Source: Mesorhizobium ventifaucium | GTDB taxonomy: Bacteria; Pseudomonadota; Alphaproteobacteria; Rhizobiales; Rhizobiaceae | Assembly (NCBI RefSeq): GCF_935822925.1 | Contig: NZ_CAKXZS010000014.1 | Coordinates: 240,453 to 304,452 of the forward strand | Direction: 5' to 3' | Length of the DNA: 64,000 nucleotides | Shown here: piece after piece, positions 18,600 to 27,853 of the stretch | How positions within the stretch are numbered: the stretch's first letter is position 1 | How the letters are laid out: the number at the start of each line of letters is the position of its first letter | The notes under the pieces: generated by a model | Databases searched by the model: none | The model's input: only the letters and a program-made list of their open reading frames with translations | Told to the model about the DNA's origin: nothing | Translations under genes and position numbers: made by a program

Positions 18600-19052
18600 C
18601 TAAGGTGCCGCCGAATGCCGCAATGGCGGCAAGTTCTTCAGCGGGTTGAGCATCGGCACCCCGAGCGGTGCAAAATGACGCTCGTTGTCCGTCAGTATCG
18701 TCAAGCCGTGGACCTCGGCCGTAGCGGCGATCGCTATGTCTTCGAAGCCTGGCCGATGCGCCCTTGCCCGATCAAGAATAGACCCGGCGGCATGTGCGGC
18801 GCGCAAATCGAAGGGAAGAACCCTCTCTCCATATAGGTGCTCGACCGCTTGCCACCAGTTGCGTAGCAAAGCCGCCTTTGTCGTCGCACCCTCGCGCTCG
18901 GCCTTGGCGATCCCTGCGGCGATTTCGGACACAGTGACAACGGACAGGAACAGGTAATCGCTGGCTTTGTCGAGCCATGTTGCCAACGCTGCCCGATTCG
19001 CCTTCTTGGCGGGAGCGATTGCCGAGATGATGTTGGTGTCCAGCAGAAACAT
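18600..19052 (-). CDS. PIN-domain toxin (VapC/FitB type), pair 2
   Basis: A 150-residue PIN ribonuclease: MFLLDTNIISAI gives the first Asp, SVVTVSEIAAGIAKAE the Glu, and FEDIAIAATAEVHGLTILTDNERHF the last acidic residues. The FitB-like group usually pairs with Phd or FitA antitoxins. I chose ATG 19052; TTG 19061 is also in frame. It is immediately downstream of its antitoxin gene. Confidence 0.88.
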   Translation of the reverse strand: MFLLDTNIISAIAPAKKANRAALATWLDKASDYLFLSVVTVSEIAAGIAKAEREGATTKAALLRNWWQAVEHLYGERVLPFDLRAAHAAGSILDRARAHRPGFEDIAIAATAEVHGLTILTDNERHFAPLGVPMLNPLKNLPPLRHSAAP

Positions 19053-19070
19053 CAGGACCAATCGACCGGG

Positions 19071-19313
19071 TTACAACGCAACCTTGCGAACCTGTTTACG
19101 GGAACGGGGGGGAATATCGCCTTTGTCACCGGGAAACGCCGCCAGCAATTGTCCGAAGCTAGGCACCCGCGACAGCCGTTCGTAGTCTTCGAAAGACAGG
19201 ATCACAGCCTGCTTACGCCCGTGACGCGTGATGACGGCAGGTTCTCCCGCCACGGCCTGATCAACCACCGCCGAAAGCCTGGCCTTGGCATCCTTCAACT
19301 GAATTTCGCGCAT
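19071..19313 (-). CDS. Type II antitoxin, Phd/YefM family, pair 2
   Basis: An 80-residue Phd/YefM antitoxin: MREIQLKDAKARLSAVVDQAV, AVITRHGRKQAVILSFEDYERL, and a basic C-terminus (PRSRKQVRKVAL), unlike the acidic tail of pair 1. ATG 19313 fits the family start; ATG 19325 (MGHS) is possible and would place the start right next to the operator. Its stop is 18 bp before the toxin gene. Confidence 0.87.
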   Translation of the reverse strand: MREIQLKDAKARLSAVVDQAVAGEPAVITRHGRKQAVILSFEDYERLSRVPSFGQLLAAFPGDKGDIPPRSRKQVRKVAL

Positions 19314-19326
19314 GCTGTGCCCCATT

Positions 19327-19347
19327 TTATGACCACTGAAGTCATAA
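19327..19347. promoter_or_regulatory. Inverted repeat upstream of toxin-antitoxin pair 2
   Basis: TTATGAC (19327-19333) and GTCATAA (19341-19347), 7-bp perfect arms, 7-base spacer, just before the antitoxin gene. It has the same half-site as before pair 1 but tighter spacing. Confidence 0.7.
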
Positions 19348-19493
19348 ATAGCATCGCGAGCCCACTGAAACAATACGTCCGGCAGTTGGGATCAATCGAC
19401 ATTCGCCCGTGGCGCGCAGATCGAACGGACGTGCCTGGTGGCTCTCCGTGTGGGCGTTCGACTTCGCGCCACCAATCGAGCGGTTGACGATCG

Positions 19494-21539
19494 TCAGATC
19501 CGCAGGCCGAACCTGATGCCGTCATAGATGGCGGCGTGAATGTTGCGCGAGGCGACCGCATCGCCGATGCGCAAGAGCACGAAACCGCCTTGCGGACCGC
19601 GCGCCGGGAAAATGTCGCCACCATTGACCAGCCGCTCGTAATCGACCGCGCCGCCGTTCTTCGACAGCGGTTTCAGTGCGAGATAGAGATCGTCGAGCGG
19701 CAGCGTGCCGTGCTCGACCACCACCTGATCGACCCGCCGCTCGTCGCGCCAGCCGTCAGCGAAGTCTGAGCCGAGCTCCGCAACCAGTTGATTGCCCTCG
19801 CGCCGCACCGAACGCAGCCGCGTGTTGATGGTGATGGTGACGCCTTGTTCCTGGAAGGCGCGCATATAGGGCACGTGGTTCATGCCGCCCATTTCCGGGG
19901 CGAAGAAGCGTTCGGGCGAAACCAGCTCCAGCTTTGCACCGCTATTGGCGATCAGCTCGGCCGCACCCATGCCCTGATGGCCGCCATTGTCGTCGTAGAG
20001 CAGCACGTTTTCAGCCGGCTTGACGCTGCCGGCCATGATATCCCAGCTCGACGTGACAAGATTGTCGCCTGCCCCCAGCGGCGGGTTCTGCGGCAGGCCG
20101 CCGGTGGCGACCACCACCACGTCCGGCGACAGAGCCAGAACATCGTCCTTCTCCGCCCAGGTGTCATAGCGGATTTCGACGCCGAGCCGGTCGAGCTCGG
20201 CCAGTCGCCAATCGATGATGCCGATCAGTTCCTTGCGGCGTGGGTTTTGCGTCGCCAGCCGCACCTGGCCGCCGGCCTGGCTTGATGCTTCAAGCACCGT
20301 CACCTGGTGACCACGCTCGGCCGCGACACGCGCCGCTTCCAGACCGCCGGCCCCAGCGCCGACGACGACCACGTTACGCTTCGGCCCCTCGGTCTTCGGG
20401 ATGATGTGCGGAATATCAGCCTCGCGGCCGGTCGCCGCATTATGGATGCACAGCGCCTCGCCACCCTCATAGATGCGGTCGAGGCAATAGGTGGCGCCGA
20501 CGCAAGGGCGGATTTCGTGCTCGCGGCCCTCCATCACCTTGCGGACGATATGCGGATCGGCGATGTGGGCGCGGGTCATGCCGACCATGTCGAGCTTGCC
20601 CGTGGCGATGGCGTGACGCGCAGTGGCGACATCCGAAATCCGCGCCGCGTGGAAGGTCGGGAACTTCGTCGCCGCCCTCACCTCGCCGGCGAAATCGAGA
20701 TGCGGCGACGAGCGCATGCCGGTCACCGGGATGACCTTGGTCAGCGCGGCATCGGTTTCGATCGAGCCGCGGATGATGTTGAGGAAATCGACCTTGCCGG
20801 AGCCGGCCAGCCGTAAGGCGATCTCGACGCCTTCCTGTTTCGAAAGGCCCTTCTCAAAATCCTCGTCGGCAACCATGCGGATGCCGACGACGAACTTTTC
20901 GCCGACCGCCGACCGCACGGCGTCGAGCACCATGCCGGTGAAGCGCAAGCGGTTGTCGAGCGAGCCGCCGAAATCGTCGTCGCGCTGGTTGGTGGCCGGC
21001 GACCAGAAGCCGTCCATCAGATGGCCGTAAGCCTCGAACTCGATGCCGTCGAGGCCGGCGGCCTGGCAGCGCTGGGCGGCGGCCGCGTAGTCGGCCACGA
21101 TGCGCTCGATGTCCCAGTCCTCGATGGTCTTCGGAAAAGCGCGATGCGCCGGCTCGCGCACTGGCGAGGCGGACAGCACCGGCAGCCAGTCGGCCTTGTT
21201 CCAGCCGGTACGGCGACCGAGATGGGTGATCTGGATCATCACCTTGCAGTCATGCTCGTGGCAGGCATCGGCGAGTTCAGTGAGCCACGGCACGATGCGG
21301 TCGTCGTAAACATGCAGATTGCCGAAGGCGGCCGGGCTGTCGCGCGAGACGATCGCCGAACCGGCGGTCATGGTCAGCGCCATGCCGCCCTTGGCCTTTT
21401 CGGCGTGGTAGAGCCGGTAACGCTCTTTCGGCATACCTTCCTCCGAATAGGCCGGCTCGTGGCTGGTCGACATAACCCGGTTCTTCAGCGTCAAATGTTT
21501 GAGCTGATAGGGCTGGAGAAGCGGATCGCTGCTGGTCAT
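19494..21539 (-). CDS. NADH:flavin oxidoreductase with Fe-S cluster, N-methylproline demethylase type
   Basis: A 681-residue flavoprotein of the dimethylamine dehydrogenase/2,4-dienoyl-CoA reductase class: N-terminal old-yellow-enzyme barrel (about 1-340; MTAGSAIVSRDSPAAF, GIEFEAYGHLMDGFWSP), Cys cluster region RPCVGATYCLDRIYEGG then ALCIHNAATGRE, and an FAD/NAD domain starting NVVVVGAGAGGLEAAR. Only three of the usual four cluster Cys are in the standard region, as I recall for stachydrine-pathway StcD proteins. It probably removes an N-methyl group from a proline- or glycine-betaine-like compound. The start ATG 21539 follows AGGAAAAC. Its partner genes are upstream beyond queF. Confidence 0.82.
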   Translation of the reverse strand: MTSSDPLLQPYQLKHLTLKNRVMSTSHEPAYSEEGMPKERYRLYHAEKAKGGMALTMTAGSAIVSRDSPAAFGNLHVYDDRIVPWLTELADACHEHDCKVMIQITHLGRRTGWNKADWLPVLSASPVREPAHRAFPKTIEDWDIERIVADYAAAAQRCQAAGLDGIEFEAYGHLMDGFWSPATNQRDDDFGGSLDNRLRFTGMVLDAVRSAVGEKFVVGIRMVADEDFEKGLSKQEGVEIALRLAGSGKVDFLNIIRGSIETDAALTKVIPVTGMRSSPHLDFAGEVRAATKFPTFHAARISDVATARHAIATGKLDMVGMTRAHIADPHIVRKVMEGREHEIRPCVGATYCLDRIYEGGEALCIHNAATGREADIPHIIPKTEGPKRNVVVVGAGAGGLEAARVAAERGHQVTVLEASSQAGGQVRLATQNPRRKELIGIIDWRLAELDRLGVEIRYDTWAEKDDVLALSPDVVVVATGGLPQNPPLGAGDNLVTSSWDIMAGSVKPAENVLLYDDNGGHQGMGAAELIANSGAKLELVSPERFFAPEMGGMNHVPYMRAFQEQGVTITINTRLRSVRREGNQLVAELGSDFADGWRDERRVDQVVVEHGTLPLDDLYLALKPLSKNGGAVDYERLVNGGDIFPARGPQGGFVLLRIGDAVASRNIHAAIYDGIRFGLRI

Positions 21540-21580
21540 CGTTTTCCTGCTGTAAATCGTGCTAATGAGCGGCAAATTTA

Positions 21581-21658
21581 TTACGCATGTCGTTATGACA
21601 GAACCGCTGCGCATCCTAGGGTCAGGGGCGTGGGCTGGCTTTTGGGCGACATGCAGTA
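21581..21658. repeat. Palindromic repeat in the queF leader region
   Basis: TTACGCATGTCG at the left and CGACATGCAGTAA at the right form the arms; the middle matches the element at 6816-6890 (GTCGTTAT..C..AACCGCTGC). It lies between the divergent flavoprotein gene and queF and ends 12 bp before the queF ATG. Confidence 0.75.
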
Positions 21659-21670
21659 AGGAACCCGCTC

Positions 21671-22132
21671 ATGATCGATACGAAAAACCTTACCCAGCTC
21701 GGCACAAACGTCGAGGCGCCACAGAACCCTGAAGCAGCAGTCCTGGAGACCGTGCCGTTTTCGCGCGGCGACGGGCCGCCAGCCATCGTTCGCTTCACCT
21801 GCCCGGAGTTCACCTCGCTCTGCCCGGTCACCGGCCAGCCGGACTTCGCCCACATCGTCGTCGACTATGCACCCGACACGCTGCTGGTGGAATCGAAGTC
21901 GCTGAAGCTGTTCATGACCTCGTTTCGCAACCATGGCGCCTTCCATGAAGAGTGCACCGTCATGATCGGCCGCCGCATCGTCGCCGCGACCAAACCACTG
22001 TGGTTGCGGATCGGCGGCTATTGGTATCCGCGCGGCGGCATTCCGATCGACGTGTTCTGGCAGACCGGCGCGCCGCCGGAAGGCGCATGGCTGCCCGATA
22101 CCGGTGTCGCGCCCTATCGCGGACGCGGCTGA
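21671..22132 (+). CDS. queF: NADPH-dependent 7-cyano-7-deazaguanine reductase QueF
   Basis: Last pre-tRNA step of queuosine synthesis: reduces preQ0 to preQ1. It has 153 residues, the short single-domain (type I) form. The nucleophilic Cys is in [16 protein letters not shown], the QueF NADPH motif is [12 protein letters not shown], and NHGAFHEE gives the catalytic His/Glu. It is a lone gene on the plus strand inside a catabolic cluster transcribed the other way, with a palindromic repeat as leader; AAGGAA precedes ATG. Confidence 0.95.
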   Translation: MIDTKNLTQLGTNVEAPQNPEAAVLETVPFSRGDGPPAIVRFTCPEFTSLCPVTGQPDFAHIVVDYAPDTLLVESKSLKLFMTSFRNHGAFHEECTVMIGRRIVAATKPLWLRIGGYWYPRGGIPIDVFWQTGAPPEGAWLPDTGVAPYRGRG

Positions 22133-22161
22133 GCCTGAGCTTCTATGGAACGTACGTCGCA

Positions 22162-23346
22162 TCAGTTGAGCGGCAGCCGCCGGTAGCGGCCGGGATTGTT
22201 CGGATCATTGAAATGGCCCATCGGCCCATGTTCGGCGAAGTGCGCCGCCCAGTGCTTCATCGCAGTGGGGTCGAGCTCAACGCCCAGTCCGTTGCCCTCC
22301 GGCACACGCACGGTGTTGCCGGTCTGCCGGAACGGCCCGTCCTTGATAACGTCGCCGATCTGCCAACGAAACAGCGACTGCGATGCCTCGGTGATCCACG
22401 GCGTCGCCGCCACGACGTGCAGATAGGCTGATGTCATGATGCCGAGATCGTTCGAATAGCACCAGAACCCCTTGCCCATCGCCTCACAGGCGGCGATGAA
22501 TTTCAGGGTTTTCGACAGTCCGCCGAGTGCTGCGAAATTGCAGACGAAGTAATCCGGCGCGCCGAGCGCGACCGCCCGTCTGAGATCCGGGATGTGCGTG
22601 GAAAACGGAATGCGCGAGTGCTGGCGCAGCGCCGCCATCTCCTCAAAGGTGGCGACCGGATCCTCATAATTGCGGATGTTGAACGGCTCGATCTCGCGCA
22701 GCACCCAGCGCGCCGTGGTCAGCGACCACTGCATGTTGGAATCGAGCCTGATCTGCGCCTTGTCGCCGAGCGCCTCGCGCAGCATGCGCACGGTGCTGAT
22801 CTCGAGCTCGGGATCGCCCATGATCAGCTTGCCCTCGAAAATGGTGGAGCCATGCTCCTCGCGCATCTTCAGGCAGTACTCGACGATCGCTTCGGACGTC
22901 ATTTCGCCACCCGCTCCGCCCTGCGCGGCGCGAAACGAGAAATATTCAGAAAACGGAATGTCCTTGCGCACGCCGCCGCCAAGGACTTTGTAGAGCGGCA
23001 TGCCGAAGACCTTACCTCTGATGTCCCACAGCGCCAGTTCGACCGCGCCGAAGGCGACCGAAGCGGCATTTTCGCCGGTGTTGGCGGTGATCTGCCAGGG
23101 CGGCACGCAGCGCGCCTCGCAGTCGGCGATGTCGAGCGGATCGGCGCCGATCAGCGCCGGCGCGATCTCGGCCTTGATCACCTCGCCGAAATGCCACCAC
23201 GGCGCCTCGCCCAGTCCGACTACGCCTTCGTCCGTCTCGACTTCTATGATCGATTTCGAGCCGCCGCCATAGAGACCAGCCGTCCACCAGAATGGGGCGT
23301 CCAACGGAACATTGACATGGGTGACGCGGACGTTGGTGATCTTCAT
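22162..23346 (-). CDS. Mandelate racemase/muconate lactonizing enzyme (enolase superfamily)
   Basis: A 394-residue enolase-superfamily protein. The capping domain (KITNVRVTHVNVPLDAPFWW) is followed by a barrel with a Lys in IFEGKLIMGDPE, metal ligands in RLDSNMQWS and NYEDPVATFEEM, and STHIPDLRRAVA. Such enzymes abstract the proton alpha to a carboxylate. With the demethylase-like partners, a betaine epimerase (as HpbD of hydroxyproline betaine) or an acid-sugar dehydratase are the main options; the sequence does not settle it. ATG 23346 has AAGGGA before it; it follows the upstream gene by 10 bp. Confidence 0.85.
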   Translation of the reverse strand: MKITNVRVTHVNVPLDAPFWWTAGLYGGGSKSIIEVETDEGVVGLGEAPWWHFGEVIKAEIAPALIGADPLDIADCEARCVPPWQITANTGENAASVAFGAVELALWDIRGKVFGMPLYKVLGGGVRKDIPFSEYFSFRAAQGGAGGEMTSEAIVEYCLKMREEHGSTIFEGKLIMGDPELEISTVRMLREALGDKAQIRLDSNMQWSLTTARWVLREIEPFNIRNYEDPVATFEEMAALRQHSRIPFSTHIPDLRRAVALGAPDYFVCNFAALGGLSKTLKFIAACEAMGKGFWCYSNDLGIMTSAYLHVVAATPWITEASQSLFRWQIGDVIKDGPFRQTGNTVRVPEGNGLGVELDPTAMKHWAAHFAEHGPMGHFNDPNNPGRYRRLPLN

Positions 23347-23356
23347 CGGTCCCTTC

Positions 23357-23863
23357 TCACTCACACTGATACTGACTGAGCACCCATTCGCCGGTCACCG
23401 ACAGAAGGTCCGATATCTTCCAGTCGCCGTCGACCTTTTTGAACTTCCATTCAAGCCGGTGCGGATTGCCGGCAACGATAAAGGCGACGATGACCTTGGC
23501 CTCATCGCCTTTGACCGCTTCAACAGTCTTCAGGCTGTTGTCGATTTCGGCCCTGTCGTACGCCGCATTGTCGAGCGCCATGTTGGGATCGAGGCACTCG
23601 CCCTGCCCCGATTTTCGCAGCGCATCGCTCTTGTCGAGCACCGACTTCGCGGGATCGACGAAATGGCTGCGCTCTGCCGGATCGAGCTCGAGCCCGACAT
23701 GCTCGTAGAACGGTTTCACCACCGCCGTCGGCGAACCTGGCTGCACCGGCGCTGCCGGGGCATTCTCCGCTGGCGGCGGCGCGCCAAACAGGCCCTGGCC
23801 AGCGGTGCTGCTCAAACCCGCGGCCAGCAGGCACATAGTCGCCAGGGCCAGGGCGCGGGCCAT
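23357..23863 (-). CDS. Periplasmic DUF3828-like protein, paralogue 2
   Basis: A 168-residue exported protein of unknown function. The signal peptide is MARALALATMCLLAAGLSS, followed by a Pro/Ala-rich linker, then a domain starting VVKPFYEHVGLELDP and ending FKKVDGDWKISDLLSVTGEWVLSQ (in two parts), the layout of NTF2-like DUF3828 domains. It is clearly paralogous to the gene just upstream (shared FY, the CxD-type middle, KKVDGxWK and a C-terminal Cys). It sits 4 bp after that gene and 10 bp before the enolase-family gene. Confidence 0.75.
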   Translation of the reverse strand: MARALALATMCLLAAGLSSTAGQGLFGAPPPAENAPAAPVQPGSPTAVVKPFYEHVGLELDPAERSHFVDPAKSVLDKSDALRKSGQGECLDPNMALDNAAYDRAEIDNSLKTVEAVKGDEAKVIVAFIVAGNPHRLEWKFKKVDGDWKISDLLSVTGEWVLSQYQCE

Positions 23864-23867
23864 GGCA

Positions 23868-24347
23868 TCACTCCGGAGTCTGGCCAGCCAGGCATTCGAG
23901 CGCACTCAGCGTCCAGCCGCTGGTCTTCGAGGTGATGTCGGCGACCTTCCATTTGCCGTCAACCTTTTTCAGCGACCAGACCATTTCGCGTTTGGATTCA
24001 TCGCCTTCCGGGAAAAGGTTGAAGGTCACCGTCACGCTGGCGCTGTCGCCATCCACTGCTTCAGACAGCTTCAGCGTCCTGGCGACCGTCTTCTCGTCAA
24101 AGTCCTGCGCGTCGAGACCGGGGGCGAAGTCGATGCAAGGCACCTCGTCCGGCTTGTTCTTCTGCGCCTGGTCGTTGAGGTCGAACAGCTTGGTCACCGG
24201 CTCGGTAAAACGGTCGCGGTATTTCGCGTCGGCCTCGAACTTGACCTCGGGCATGTAGAAGAACTTCACCGCATTGGAGGCCGGCCCGGCCAGGGCGGCC
24301 GCAGGCGCTGCGATCGACAGAGCGGCGGCAAGCACAGTCAGTCTCAT
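23868..24347 (-). CDS. Periplasmic DUF3828-like protein, paralogue 1
   Basis: A 159-residue exported protein (signal MRLTVLAAALSIAAPAAALA). Shared with its neighbour are AVKFFYMPEVKFEADAKYRD, PCIDFAPGLDAQDFDEKT and SLKKVDGKWKVADITSKTSG. Each protein has one conserved Cys in the middle and one near the end, so a disulfide is likely. The role in the cluster is unknown; a periplasmic accessory to substrate capture is a guess. It has a longer upstream frame, but ATG 24347 starts the signal peptide. Confidence 0.75.
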   Translation of the reverse strand: MRLTVLAAALSIAAPAAALAGPASNAVKFFYMPEVKFEADAKYRDRFTEPVTKLFDLNDQAQKNKPDEVPCIDFAPGLDAQDFDEKTVARTLKLSEAVDGDSASVTVTFNLFPEGDESKREMVWSLKKVDGKWKVADITSKTSGWTLSALECLAGQTPE

Positions 24348-24446
24348 CCGATAAACTCCAGGCTTTCGTGGTGGAAACCGTTCAATACCACGAATCCTGC
24401 ATCCCGGCTTTTTTGCGGCCCACGAAATCCGGCCCATGAAATCCCC

Positions 24447-24497
24447 TTGGGCGTTAACTCAGGTTGGGCGTTAACTCAGGTTGGGCGTTAACTCAGG
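24447..24497. repeat. Three exact tandem copies of a 17-bp unit
   Basis: TTGGGCGTTAACTCAGG occurs at 24447-24463, 24464-24480 and 24481-24497, with a decayed fourth copy at about 24500-24525 that contains the stop codon of the binding-protein gene. Confidence 0.9.
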
Positions 24498-24515
24498 CGC
24501 CCCTGGACGTTTAGC

Positions 24516-26165
24516 TCAGGCGTCCAGCCAGACGTTCTGGAGATCCATCTCGAAAGTCTGGTGGACCGCGTAGTTCTTCACCTTCTTGTTCATGTGGCTG
24601 TACAGCTTCTGCCAGAACGGCTGAATGATGACGCCCGAATCCTGCAGGATCTGCTCGACGTCCTTCATCACCTCGCGGCGCTTCTCCACATCGATGAGTG
24701 AGAGGGCCTGCTTGAGCTTGGCGTCGAAATCAGGATTCGAATACGCCGTTTCATTCCAGGCCTCGCCGGTGCGATAGCCGAGCGCCAACACCTGAACGCC
24801 GAGCGGGCGCATGTACCAGATGGTCATGGAATAGGGGTATTTCGTCCAGTCGTTCCAGAAGGTCGACCCCGGCAGCACCGTGCGCTTCACCTTGATCCCG
24901 GCATCGCGCAGCTGGCCGGCAATCGCGTCGCCGGTGTTCTTTTGCCAATCGTCCTCGACGGTGATCAGTTCATGCTCGAAATCGGCCTGTCCGGCCTCGG
25001 CCATCAACTTCTTGGCGCCGGCCGCATCGCGTGTCTTCTTGGGCAGCGGAAAATATTCCGGATGGATCGGGCTGACGTGGTGGTTTTCACCTGGGGTGCC
25101 GCGCCCGGCGTAGCCAAGTTCGAGCACCGCATTGTTGTCGACGGCCATTTGCAGGGCGTTGCGTACCCGCTTGTCATCATAAGGCTTGTGCGTGATGTTG
25201 GTGCGGGCAACGAGCGTCGTCGCTGTCGCGACCTCCGATTTCACCAGATCCATCTGGTCGAGGATGTCGATAAAGTCGGCGGGCGTCTCGAAATTGACGT
25301 CAATTTCGCCGGATTCTAATGCATTCACCGAGGCGTTGAAGTCGGTGCCGTAGTCGATGAATTCGACGCTGTCGAGCGGCGCTTCACCGCCCCACCATTT
25401 GCCATTCTCGCGACGCTTGACGACCGCGTTCTGGCCGACCGAATAAGTCACAAGCTCGAAAGGCCCGGTGCCGATCGGCTTGGCGATCGGATCGGCGCCG
25501 TCGGCATCGAATTTGCGGTGGACGACGAGCGCTGGATAGTCGGTGAAGTTCGGGATCAGCGAGATATCAGGTTCGTTCAGCGTCAGCTTGACAGTGTTGT
25601 CGTCGACCTTGGTGATCGCCCCGTCCCTTGCCTTGTCGGTTTTGACGTCGATCAGCGCACCGACGCGGGCGGCCATCGAATTGCCGGCGGCATCCTTCTC
25701 GCACCAGCGCATCAGATTGTAGACCACGTCGTCGGCGTTGAAGGTATCGCCATTGTTCCAGGTAATGCCCTTGCGCAGATGCAGCACATATTCGGTGGCG
25801 TCGTCGTTGACGTCCCAGCTCTCGAGCAGGACCGGCTCGAAAGTGAATTCGCGGGTGTAGCGGACAAGCGGCTCCAGCCAGCAGCGCGAAATGTTCGCAA
25901 GTTCCACCCAGTCGTAAGTACGTGGATCCTTCTGCGCCTTTACCGACATCGATACGCGCAGCGTTCCGCCCTTCTTGGGCTCTTCGGCCGAGGCCCGTCC
26001 CGGCACCGCAAGACCGATCATACCGTAGGCAAGGGCAGTCGATGCCCCGAACGCGCTTGCCAGCGCCAGAAACTCGCGCCGGTCCATCCGGCCTGAGCGG
26101 GCTTCTTTAGCCATTGCCTCGATAACGCTGGGGACACGATCACCGTTGTTTCTGAAGACTGCCAT
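24516..26165 (-). CDS. ABC transporter substrate-binding protein, family 5, Tat-exported
   Basis: A 549-residue solute-binding protein of the peptide/nickel/opine family. A twin-arginine signal is near residue 28 ([16 protein letters not shown]). The family signature is [27 protein letters not shown] and [13 protein letters not shown]. No permease or ATPase of this type lies in the window, so it is an orphan here. It follows the MttB-family gene by 43 bp, with GGGAGGAAACA before ATG. The substrate is probably the compound that the cluster degrades. Confidence 0.9.
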   Translation of the reverse strand: MAVFRNNGDRVPSVIEAMAKEARSGRMDRREFLALASAFGASTALAYGMIGLAVPGRASAEEPKKGGTLRVSMSVKAQKDPRTYDWVELANISRCWLEPLVRYTREFTFEPVLLESWDVNDDATEYVLHLRKGITWNNGDTFNADDVVYNLMRWCEKDAAGNSMAARVGALIDVKTDKARDGAITKVDDNTVKLTLNEPDISLIPNFTDYPALVVHRKFDADGADPIAKPIGTGPFELVTYSVGQNAVVKRRENGKWWGGEAPLDSVEFIDYGTDFNASVNALESGEIDVNFETPADFIDILDQMDLVKSEVATATTLVARTNITHKPYDDKRVRNALQMAVDNNAVLELGYAGRGTPGENHHVSPIHPEYFPLPKKTRDAAGAKKLMAEAGQADFEHELITVEDDWQKNTGDAIAGQLRDAGIKVKRTVLPGSTFWNDWTKYPYSMTIWYMRPLGVQVLALGYRTGEAWNETAYSNPDFDAKLKQALSLIDVEKRREVMKDVEQILQDSGVIIQPFWQKLYSHMNKKVKNYAVHQTFEMDLQNVWLDA

Positions 26166-26208
26166 TGTTTCCTCCCTTATGGTTCCCTTTGGGTCTTCGC
26201 CCGTTGGA

Positions 26209-27759
26209 TTAACTAACGCTGTCCGGCAGCTTCTCCTCGCGCAGCGCGATCAAATCTTTGAGACCATCGGCGATGCCCTCATCGAGCTTCGGCTCCTCAT
26301 AATCCGCGAGCATGTTGCGCGCTTTCTCGCGGCCGCGCGTGTCGTGGTCCTTTGCCCCTTCAGCCTTCCACTGTTCGTACGAATTGAAGTCCATGATGCT
26401 GGGCATGAAGAAGGCGGACTGGAAATGCTCGAGCGTGTGCTGGGTGCCGAGGAAATGGCCCTGCGGCCCGACCTCACGGATCGCCGCCATCGCTTCCTTG
26501 AAATCGTCGAACGGCAGGCCGCCGGCATATTTGTACCAGCCGACAAGCTGTTCGCAGTCCGTCGCGAATTTCGAATAGCCACAGGTCAGGCCGGCCTCGA
26601 GCCATCCGGCGGAGTGCCAGATGTAGTTGGCGCCGGCAAGGATGGCGGCATGCATCAGCATGTTCGCCTCGTAGCCCGCCTGGGCGTCGTTGAGTTTCGA
26701 CCCGACATGGAAGCCCGACGTGCGCCAGGGCAGCCGGTATTTCCGCGCCAGTGCTCCCATCAGGTACATCATCTGGGCGGCCTCGGGCGTGCCGCCCATC
26801 GGCGCGCCGGTCTTCATGTCGACCGTGACCATGAATTGTCCGTAGATCTGCGGTGAACCCGGACGCAGCAGTTGCGTGAAGGCGACGCCCGCCAGCGCTT
26901 CGGCATTGACCTGCGCGACCGCTCCCACCGCCGAGGCCGAAGTCGAGGCGCCGCACAGCGCGAACGGCGCCAGGATCAACGGCTGGTTGTGGCGCGCATA
27001 GACCTTCATCGCGTCAAGCATGGTGGCGTCCCATACCAGTGGCGAGTTGCAATTGGTGATCGCGACCAACACAGGGTTGTCTCTGACAAAATCCTCGCCG
27101 AACACGATGCCCGCCATCGCCATCGTGTCTTCGGCGCGATCCTTTGATGTCACGATGCCCATGAACGGCTTGTCGGAATGCTTCAGCGCCGAATGGATGA
27201 TGTGGAGGTGACGCTTCGGCACCGCAATTTCCATCGGCTCGCAGATGATCGAGCTCGACGAATGCAGCGCCGGCGCCATGTAAGCGAGCTTATGGAAATT
27301 CTGAAGGTCGGCGAGCGTGCCATAGCGCCTGACGTTGTCGAGGTCGCGCACGTAAGGCGCGCCATACATCGGCACGAAGATGGAATTCTTGCCGCCGACG
27401 CGGACCGAGCGCTCAGGGTTGCGCGCATTGAGCGTGAATTCCGGCGGGACTTTCGAGACCAGCTCCATCAAGAGCGCGCGGTCAATGCGGACGCGCGTCT
27501 CAAAGACATCGGCCCCGGCGGCCTGCCACAATGCTATGGCCTCGTCGTCGCGGAACTCGCAGCCAACCTCTTCGAGGATCGAGAGCGACTCCTGGTGGAT
27601 CAGCTCGACAGCCTCGTCCGGGACCATTTGGTATGTGGGTATGTTGCGAACCAGCGTCGGAAACGACGCCATGGGAGTTCCCCGCAGCGCCTTGCGGCCC
27701 AGGCGGCCGCCACCTCGGCGGCTGGCGTGTTCGGTGACTTCGGCGGCCGGTGCGTTCAT
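26209..27759 (-). CDS. Trimethylamine methyltransferase (MttB) family protein, non-pyrrolysine type
   Basis: A 516-residue MttB-superfamily methyltransferase: [49 protein letters not shown]-type [12 protein letters not shown], and [21 protein letters not shown] are visible. The frame has no internal amber codon, so there is no pyrrolysine. Non-Pyl members demethylate quaternary amines such as glycine or proline betaine and pass the methyl to a corrinoid protein. No corrinoid protein, reactivase or second methyltransferase is in the window. It is first gene of the cluster, divergent from LysR, with GGAG before ATG 27759. Confidence 0.88.
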   Translation of the reverse strand: MNAPAAEVTEHASRRGGGRLGRKALRGTPMASFPTLVRNIPTYQMVPDEAVELIHQESLSILEEVGCEFRDDEAIALWQAAGADVFETRVRIDRALLMELVSKVPPEFTLNARNPERSVRVGGKNSIFVPMYGAPYVRDLDNVRRYGTLADLQNFHKLAYMAPALHSSSSIICEPMEIAVPKRHLHIIHSALKHSDKPFMGIVTSKDRAEDTMAMAGIVFGEDFVRDNPVLVAITNCNSPLVWDATMLDAMKVYARHNQPLILAPFALCGASTSASAVGAVAQVNAEALAGVAFTQLLRPGSPQIYGQFMVTVDMKTGAPMGGTPEAAQMMYLMGALARKYRLPWRTSGFHVGSKLNDAQAGYEANMLMHAAILAGANYIWHSAGWLEAGLTCGYSKFATDCEQLVGWYKYAGGLPFDDFKEAMAAIREVGPQGHFLGTQHTLEHFQSAFFMPSIMDFNSYEQWKAEGAKDHDTRGREKARNMLADYEEPKLDEGIADGLKDLIALREEKLPDSVS

Positions 27760-27838
27760 GGAAACTCCATCCTCCCAGAGCCTGTCAACTTAGCGAGACA
27801 AAATACAGCTGTGACGCTGGAAAATCCTGATCTCTTGT

Positions 27839-27853
27839 ATAAGTTCAGCTTAT
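27839..27853. promoter_or_regulatory. Possible LysR box between mttB-type gene and lysR
   Basis: ATAAG-TTCAG-CTTAT, perfect 5-bp arms with the T-N11-A form of LysR sites (TAAGTTCAGCTTA). It touches the lysR start codon, as expected for autoregulation with divergent control. Confidence 0.55.

Noticed and set aside
21581..21658. preQ1 riboswitch in the queF leader
   Set aside because: The sequence matches the dispersed palindromic element at 6816-6890 and shows no preQ1 aptamer features.
24447..24497. CRISPR or att site
   Set aside because: Contiguous 17-bp direct repeats with no spacers, integrase or tRNA.
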